Source: Spizellomyces punctatus DAOM BR117 (taxonomy: Eukaryota > Chytridiomycota > Chytridiomycetes > Spizellomycetales > Spizellomycetaceae). From it: DNA of 64,000 nt. This document shows, piece by piece, positions 58,035-64,000 of the stretch. The notes under the pieces are model-generated. The model ran no database searches, was not told where the DNA came from, and saw only the letters and a program-made list of their open reading frames with translations. The DNA is taken from positions 20,945 through 84,944 of the forward strand of contig NW_015971561.1 in the NCBI RefSeq assembly GCF_000182565.1, written 5' to 3'. The stretch's first letter is position 1; each line of letters opens with the position of its first letter. The translations under genes and the position numbers were made by a program.

Positions 58035-59267
58035 TCAGGCTGTTAACCCCAACCGAACATCGCGTACTTTCTTCTGCGTCTTTACTGCGTCTGCAGGGTG
58101 ATAGCCGGAAGGATTGGTTTGGACCCATCTCCATGCGTCTTGGCACATGTGTTTCAGCGATTTTCTTGCAGACCAGTTTAAAATCTGCTGGGCACTTGTT
58201 GGGTCCGCTACAACTCGGGCGACGTCTCCTGGCCTCCGCTGAGACGCCTTCCATGGTATGGACCGTCCAGTCACCCTTTCCATTTCATGGATCATGTCCA
58301 GAACCGATGTACCTTTTCCCGTTCCCATATTGAATATATCGCAACTGCCCTCACATCGAGCTATCTTGTCTGCGTGCTCAAGCGCCGCTATGTGACCATC
58401 CGCAAGATCTACAACATGAATAAAGTCACGGACTCCGGAGCCATCGTGGGTTGGCCAATCGGTACCCGTCACGTCCAAATGACCGCGCGTGGCAGCAGCC
58501 ACTTGTAACACGAACGGCATAAGATTTCCAGGTTTTCCCTTGGGATCTTCACCGATAATGCCACTCTCGTGAGCGCCAACCGGATTAAAGTATCGCAGCA
58601 GAACGGCTCCAAAGTTTGGGTAGGCTTCCACAACATCACGAATCATGTACTCTGTCGCAAGCTTTGTGCGGCCGTATGGGTTTGCAGGATGAGTTTCGTG
58701 TGTCTCCGGTATAACGTCAATCCCCGAGCGGGGGGTGCCATAAACGGCAGCGGTGGAAGAGAACACGAGTCGACTAACACCATGCTTTACCATTGCCTGC
58801 AGCAGTGACAAGGTACCACCGACATTCACATCGTAATAGTCAAGCGGCTTTGCTACTGATTCTGGCGCGGATTTTAGTGCGGCAAAATGGATGACGCCCC
58901 AAAAGCTCTGCGAGCTAAACACACGATCGAGAAAAGCAAAGTCACGGAGATCGCCATGATAAAAGTAGACAGTGGAAGAAGCGACGGCAGCGACTCGCCG
59001 AAGTGACTCTTGAGAGGAATTGGTTAGATTGTCTATAACTGAGACTTTGTAGCCTTGCTGTAAACGTCGTCAATTCCATAAGTGTCCAGGGAGATCGATA
59101 ATGACATATGAACGCCAATAGAGTACCTGCAGCAGTCGAAGGACCGTGTGAGAGCCAATGTATCCGGCTCCGCCTGTCACCAGGACGTGTTCATTTCTCA
59201 GTTCTAGCGATGAATCCGAGTCGTCATCGACAAGAATTTCTTCCGACTGCGAGCGAATCCGGCTCAT
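58035..59267 (-). CDS. GAL10/galE-type: UDP-glucose 4-epimerase
   Basis: NAD-dependent interconversion of UDP-glucose and UDP-galactose (Leloir pathway). Exons 59267-59127 and 59057-58035 (intron 69 nt) give 387 residues. An in-frame upstream ATG at 59315 would add 16. It has the NAD fold VLVTGGAGYIGSH, HFAALKSAPES, FSSTAAVYG with the catalytic Ser, the YGRTK catalytic Tyr-Lys pair, LRYFNPVGAH and RDFIHVVDLADGH. Yeast Gal10 carries a C-terminal mutarotase, absent here. The N-terminal 28 residues are acidic and Ser-rich. Confidence 0.93.
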
Positions 59268-59315
59268 TCTGAGTATCCAGCGACTATCAAAGTGATGAGG
59301 CGCGGCATCATACAC

Positions 59316-60301
59316 TTATAAAAGAAACTCTTGATCTTTTCCGTCTACCGATCGTTGTTCAGCTCCGCGGTCGTCTCTTGGCTGCGAAAGAACTAGTCGG
59401 CAAATCACGCAAACTGCGCAAAATGGGGAAATTGAGTGCTTCAGCTTCGCAACGGAAGCGTTTTCAATCATTGTGCTGCCATCGATTTCCAACTGGCCTT
59501 CGGCCCATATTTTTCGAAACTTTTTAGTTTGAACACCTTCCTTCTGTGAACAATATGATTGGGCCATCTGGTTTCTTTTCATCAAAGTGTAGGTGTGCAG
59601 AATGTGTTTTGATCGTGGGTTGAAATCGGAATCGGAAAGTACCGCCGGACGCCTCTTTGCCGCGGAAGCGTTTTGCGGAAATTACATATTTTCTTTGGGC
59701 GGTAAAGAGAACGCGCCGAGTCTCTTGAAATCCCGCCATCATCCACTGGGAGAAACACGTTTTCGTTTTGGGGGTGTCGCTGGGAGATGACGCCCAAATG
59801 GAAACGGCCGCAAAACACGCTATTGCAAAGCTCATCGGCATGATGCGGAGCTCATGCCAGCTTGTGACAAAGCACGCGCTCTGGGCTCAGCAAGCTTGTG
59901 AAGGGATTTCATTTCCCATAAACTGGGAATTCCCTCCGGATGCCACAAATAAGGGTATGTATCCGGTTCCAATGTCAATCCAGACAAAGCATATAATGTT
60001 CTCGATGAAATGGCTGTGGATTGATGTAAAACCCAAATGCATTCGCTCCAAATAATTCAGCACCTGAAAGGGATAAAAACGTGAAATGAAGCCACATTTT
60101 CGGTTACCGCGGACCCTTTTCCTGGAAAAGCCCTTCTTGACCCGAGGAGGTGGCTGGCTGAGGCTTCGTGCTTCCAATTTCCACGTGAAGCCAAAGTGTT
60201 CAAAGACCCGTGGGAGGAGGAATGGACAAGATATTAAAGCTCCTCAAGGACTTGGTTTTCGCTTCACGTCCATTACAGTTTCAGACAAGCGTTGAAAGAA
60301 G
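59316..60301. promoter_or_regulatory. Divergent spacer of the epimerase and glycosyltransferase genes
   Basis: About 1 kb with several short chance frames on both strands (for example 59524-59841, minus) that resemble no family. It probably holds the 5' ends and promoters of the two genes. Confidence 0.4.
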
Positions 60302-62761
60302 ATGGGTCCGACGGAACTCATGGTGGAGATCCACCCGTACATGGCTGCGTTCGCCCTGATTTTTCTATTCGCCTACGGTCTTTGGGCGGGATTCATCAGC
60401 CCCCTCGGCTATCTGCTCAAGCTTCGCTTCTTTACCGAGGGATATTCACACAAACCGCATTTGTCGTTGTGCATATTTTCTGTCGTTACGAGTCTGGCGG
60501 TGGTAGGGTCCATCCTTGCGGTGTCTTTCAGGTTGCACGGCTCCGAGGGATGGACTCCAGTAAACTTTTTCAGCACGGCTTGGGCTGGATGCAATTACTG
60601 GACGACCTCCCCAGAGTATCAGCAAGAGCCCGCCGTCTTTTTTTATGTATACGGCAGCCAAATCTTAATGACGATTCTGGAGGTTGCGTTTTGCGTGATG
60701 GCCAGATGGGGCCCGCGTCCGATGCCTGCAACCACGCCAGCACCAGAAAACCACGCCTATATTGTTGTATGTCACAACAGCTCGGATATACTGAAACGTA
60801 CCATACCGGCCATTCTCGCTCTTGTGAGGCCGCATCAGATTTATATTGCTGATAATGGATCCACCCAGGAAGAGGAAGTACTGACGGACGCCCTCTGTAT
60901 TGAGATGTCTGAAGCATATTATCGATCACATCCCGAGCTCGGTCCTCAGACTTATATTCAGGTTGCACATATTCCTGTCGGGAGCAAAACGCTAGCACAG
61001 TATTCAACTGTGCACCATCTCCTTGAGAGATTCCGAGTTTCCGAGTCTTCCGTCGACACAGTAACGATCATTGACGATGACGTGATCATGCCTAGTTTTT
61101 GGTCATACGAGACTGTCAATTCGTTGATGAAGGTACCAGGAACCGTGGCACTGGCTTACCCTTTGCGTGCGGCAAACCAAGACCAAACGATATGTGCTAC
61201 GCTTCAGGATATCGAATACCTGGGTGGGAATGTACATCGATTCGCTCAAGACGCGTTTGGGTCTCAACTCTGGGCTTCCGGTGCCATCGCCACCTGGCGG
61301 TTAGAGCAGCTCAAGTTGGTTTTGGACCGGCACTGTACAGTCTTCAACGGAGAAGATCTTGAAATGGGATACATCATGCATAAGCTCTCTGGGAGACCCG
61401 AAACGGACAAGCTGGCTATGGATATCCCTTTACGCATTGGTTATGTACAAGACTGCGTTGTTCCCACTGTGGTACCTCCTTGTTGGTGCCATTGGTATGA
61501 TTTCATACCTGCAGGCCGGAAACGAACGTGGAAAGTTCGTCCTTGCGACTGCGGCGAACACTCCTTTTTCAACCAACGTCTTCGATCCTGGGATCCTGCA
61601 TCTCACCAGTACTTTGTCAAGTTCCTAACTATCGTCTTTTCAAGAGGAGGCTGGTGCAATTTTCCAAAGAATTTTATTCGTGTCCTGTGCACTTGGAAGG
61701 TGCTGGGGCTTCTTCGCGAGTACATCCTATTCATTACCGTCATCTACTCGTTCGCCCGTGTTCGCAACACGAAAAACCTACTGTACATTGGAGTATTTTG
61801 GGCCGACTGTCTCATCATTGCCTGGGCTCATTTGGCCGCTAGATTGCTTTTCACGTCAAAGAATCTGCGCAAAATATCCATGGCAATCCGGCCGGACGCA
61901 CTTTTGGCTTATCCGATACTCTACGGATTCCCGTATGAGTTTTTGATCCGACTGGTAGTAGTGTTCTACACATTTTTATACTACCTCTTTGCCAAACCGT
62001 TTCCCGATCCGATCAGAAAGCAAATTGTCGAGAATCCGTCATTGGGACACACTCTTCATTCTGCTTGGAAGCGTGGTGACGATCCCACTCCAAGGCTTTT
62101 ATCAGATGGCCATCAGATGCCAGACAGTAGAGTGACGCTTTTGAACGAAGCGGTGCCTTTCATGCCAGACTGCGACGATCCACACGAAACGATGGAAGTG
62201 TCTCGAGGACCATCAATTGGCTCTGATCGAAGCAACGCTCCAAGTAACTTGAGTGTGCTTGTGCAACCCCAGATGCTGCCTGTGAGGCACGAAGTCTTGG
62301 AGATATCTGCGGTTCCACAACCATCAGCTGTACCCCACCATCCTATAGACGTCAAAACGTCTATTGAGGCGATGCCACTTGGCGATGGACCTGCCAACCG
62401 AAAGGCCGCGTTGCGGCAAAGCCGTGCGTCCTCAAGCACCCTGATGGGATCCGGGAAGCAAGGAGATGACATTTCTACGGCAAGCTCAATCTATCCCCAC
62501 AGCCGCCAGAGTACATCATCAGCGCGAACTTGGGCAAGCGACCGAAGTACAATGGTGAACTCTTCGGAAGACGACGCCGATGATGATCTTACGTCATCGA
62601 CGCGACACAGTGGAAACAATCAGCAACAGATTCAAAAACCTACGACGGGACCAACGACAGGCGATGACTTTAAGATTGACGCACAAAAGCACACCTTAAG
62701 TCGCACTGCGACTGATGGTACACTGAACATTACGGAATTGAACAGTATTGGGGCAAATTAG
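60302..62761 (+). CDS. Membrane-bound family 2 glycosyltransferase
   Basis: An intronless 819-residue protein, unlike its intron-rich neighbours. N-terminal spans (about residues 12-30, 55-75, 110-130) precede a GT-A domain with the strand YIVVCHNSSD, TIIDDDVIMPSF (Asp triad), SGAIATWR, the acceptor-side GEDLEMGY, and QRLRSW, a variant of the processive Q-x-x-R-W signature. Four or more spans follow (about 440-590), then a 220-residue Ser/Thr/Pro-rich cytosolic tail. The layout fits beta-glycan synthases of GT2 (Cps1/hyaluronan-synthase-like); product unknown. ATG 60302 is the first in frame. Confidence 0.85.
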   Translation: MGPTELMVEIHPYMAAFALIFLFAYGLWAGFISPLGYLLKLRFFTEGYSHKPHLSLCIFSVVTSLAVVGSILAVSFRLHGSEGWTPVNFFSTAWAGCNYWTTSPEYQQEPAVFFYVYGSQILMTILEVAFCVMARWGPRPMPATTPAPENHAYIVVCHNSSDILKRTIPAILALVRPHQIYIADNGSTQEEEVLTDALCIEMSEAYYRSHPELGPQTYIQVAHIPVGSKTLAQYSTVHHLLERFRVSESSVDTVTIIDDDVIMPSFWSYETVNSLMKVPGTVALAYPLRAANQDQTICATLQDIEYLGGNVHRFAQDAFGSQLWASGAIATWRLEQLKLVLDRHCTVFNGEDLEMGYIMHKLSGRPETDKLAMDIPLRIGYVQDCVVPTVVPPCWCHWYDFIPAGRKRTWKVRPCDCGEHSFFNQRLRSWDPASHQYFVKFLTIVFSRGGWCNFPKNFIRVLCTWKVLGLLREYILFITVIYSFARVRNTKNLLYIGVFWADCLIIAWAHLAARLLFTSKNLRKISMAIRPDALLAYPILYGFPYEFLIRLVVVFYTFLYYLFAKPFPDPIRKQIVENPSLGHTLHSAWKRGDDPTPRLLSDGHQMPDSRVTLLNEAVPFMPDCDDPHETMEVSRGPSIGSDRSNAPSNLSVLVQPQMLPVRHEVLEISAVPQPSAVPHHPIDVKTSIEAMPLGDGPANRKAALRQSRASSSTLMGSGKQGDDISTASSIYPHSRQSTSSARTWASDRSTMVNSSEDDADDDLTSSTRHSGNNQQQIQKPTTGPTTGDDFKIDAQKHTLSRTATDGTLNITELNSIGAN

Positions 62762-63003
62762 ATTACGAACTTAATTGGTAGTGAGGACAGTCTGGCTACG
62801 AAGTTGTATTTAACAGGATATAGATGCCAGTTTTCAGAGAAGGCGAATTTAAGTAGTAATGAGGAAAGTATGGTTAAGTAATTGTATTTAATGCTATATA
62901 GGCGAAAGCTTAGAGACAAGGGGAATGTATGTAAGGAAGCGCATCGCACTTATTTTTGCATGTATTAGGTATTATATAGATAACTCAATCACATCTGTCC
63001 CGT
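62762..63003. repeat. Degenerate ~79-bp direct duplication in the 3' spacer
   Basis: Sequence around 62768-62845 (TTAATTGGTAGTGAGGACAG, then TTGTATTTAACAGG) recurs in degraded form at about 62847-62925 (TTAAGTAGTAATGAGGAAAG, then TTGTATTTAATGC). It lies between the convergent glycosyltransferase and GH18 genes. Confidence 0.5.
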
Positions 63004-64000
63004 TCAAAACCATTCATTTCCACCCAAGTGCCATACGCTAATCTTGGATGCACCAGCCATGTGAGCCGCTTGTACTTTTTCTCTCAAGCTTACATTATCC
63101 GAAATCACCCATTTGTCGCCTTGGGCATCATCAACCATGATCTCTGCAGATGTTGCCTCGCGCCGATTCGGATCATAAACGCCTAATGCTTTAGCGACCT
63201 CCAGCGTTGTCAGCGTTACGGTTCCATTATGTTTGTTAACTCGATAGCTATAGGATGGAAGCCCAATCACAAGGCGGCCCGTAGATATACCCAGCGAAAG
63301 AAGATATTGTGTCCAGACATGTATCCATTTGAGGGGCGCAATGGGTGCCCCGACTTCGTCAAGCCATTGGTAGTCATAGCACATGGGCGTAATGTAGTCA
63401 ACGGGGAGGTTTATGAAGTCTTCATAACGCCAACGGTAGTTTTGATTGGAGGGGTCATAATCCGTAGGCCCACAAACGCTCAATTTTCGATTGTGCGATT
63501 GCAAAAGCATACCCAGATCACTGACGAGGGATTTGTAATTCGCATAGTCTGCATCTGACCATTTACTGAATGCCTCCAAATCGAGATCAATTCCGGTCAA
63601 TCCATACTCATTGCAAAAGTCCACCAAAGTCAAAATAAAAGCATTTCGCTTTTCAATGTCCGTGTACACTGCACGAAATGCGTCCAGCTGGCATGATACA
63701 GTCACCAATTGCTCATCAGAGTGCGCTTTGATGTCGGCAACGTTGGTCAGACTGAATCCGTTCTTTGTGTCAAAAAGGTCATCGGGATCCTCTTTATCCA
63801 GCTTAAGAATTCCGTTTGGTTGTAGTGTAAAGTATTGCGGGCGCAGGACATGGATGCGAACGGAGCGATAAGTGTCCGGGGCATTGAGAGCTGGGCTACC
63901 TGGGTAAATCCAGGCGTGGAGTTGCATGTTGAGCGGAACCTGAGTTGCTCCTAACGTGGGTAATAGCACGAAAGCAAGCTTGGCAAATGTGGCAAACTTT
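63004..64000 (-). CDS. GH18 family protein (chitinase-like), N-terminus outside window
   Basis: The frame is open to the right edge, where a hydrophobic stretch (FAKLAFVLLPTLGA) suggests the end of a signal peptide, so the protein is probably secreted. GH18 marks are GLTGIDLDLEAF (the D-x-x-D-x-D-x-E box with Thr replacing the first Asp; the catalytic Glu is kept), TPMCYDYQW, GLPSYSY and the C-terminal ISVWHLGGN. The usual DWE Trp is Leu. About 330 residues are seen; no chitin-binding domain follows. Chitin remodelling is the family role; reduced or different activity is possible. Confidence 0.8.
   Translation of the reverse strand, partial: KFATFAKLAFVLLPTLGATQVPLNMQLHAWIYPGSPALNAPDTYRSVRIHVLRPQYFTLQPNGILKLDKEDPDDLFDTKNGFSLTNVADIKAHSDEQLVTVSCQLDAFRAVYTDIEKRNAFILTLVDFCNEYGLTGIDLDLEAFSKWSDADYANYKSLVSDLGMLLQSHNRKLSVCGPTDYDPSNQNYRWRYEDFINLPVDYITPMCYDYQWLDEVGAPIAPLKWIHVWTQYLLSLGISTGRLVIGLPSYSYRVNKHNGTVTLTTLEVAKALGVYDPNRREATSAEIMVDDAQGDKWVISDNVSLREKVQAAHMAGASKISVWHLGGNEWF

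Noticed and set aside
59524-59841. 105-codon minus-strand frame between epimerase and glycosyltransferase
   Set aside because: No family similarity, overlaps several equally long frames on both strands and sits where promoters are expected.

Overview
The window looks like chromosomal DNA of a filamentous basidiomycete, probably an Agaricomycete. Protein-coding genes carry many short GT-AG introns (about 41-95 nt), genes are compact and divergently or convergently packed, and the left 39 kb is a nest of LTR retrotransposons with CpG-to-TpG decay, as expected from 5-methylcytosine deamination in TE-rich fungal chromatin. The assignment to a phylum is inference from gene structure and TE type; no rRNA or tRNA gene was seen.

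Region 1 (1-39240) is nested Ty3/Gypsy and Ty1/Copia elements. Family G1 (Gypsy with chromodomain and an extra C-terminal domain) is present three times: A (1-5641, +, 5' part outside the window), E (5726-13760, -, 3' end lost) and B (17749-26572, +, two LTRs). Family G2 (Gypsy, CpG-poor) is C (15377-35187, +) plus a solo LTR (9591-10201, -) inside E. Family D (Copia) is present as D0 (13761-13978, +, fragment), D1 (13979-15376, -), D2 (30705-34809, -), D3 (35188-39240, -) and a solo LTR (16019-16523, +). Target-site duplications give the nesting: B sits inside the gag of C (GAAG), D2 inside the 3' LTR of C (CAAAC), the Copia solo LTR in the leader of C (GAACC), and the G2 solo LTR inside pol of E (AGGCC).

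Region 2 (about 39.2-64 kb) is a gene-rich host segment: polyprenol reductase (-), a glutamine-rich nuclear-type protein (+), a 2-dehydropantoate 2-reductase-like enzyme (-) divergent from pyruvate carboxylase (+), a DIM-5/SUV39-type H3K9 methyltransferase (-) divergent from kynureninase (+), kynurenine formamidase (-) convergent with kynureninase, a metallo-beta-lactamase-fold protein (+), UDP-glucose 4-epimerase (-), a membrane family-2 glycosyltransferase (+) and the 3' part of a GH18 protein (-) running off the right edge. Exon models for six genes were derived by hand and keep frame from start to stop.

Functional links: the formamidase and kynureninase are two non-consecutive steps of the kynurenine pathway placed tail to tail; epimerase and glycosyltransferase both touch UDP-sugar metabolism; the H3K9 methyltransferase lies beside the kind of repeat nest such enzymes silence. 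The most novel material is in family G1: copies A and B have almost the same integrase, but their roughly 260-residue C-terminal domain and their U3 promoter have been exchanged together for divergent versions, and the older copy E has a CpG-intact patch identical to A inside otherwise decayed sequence.
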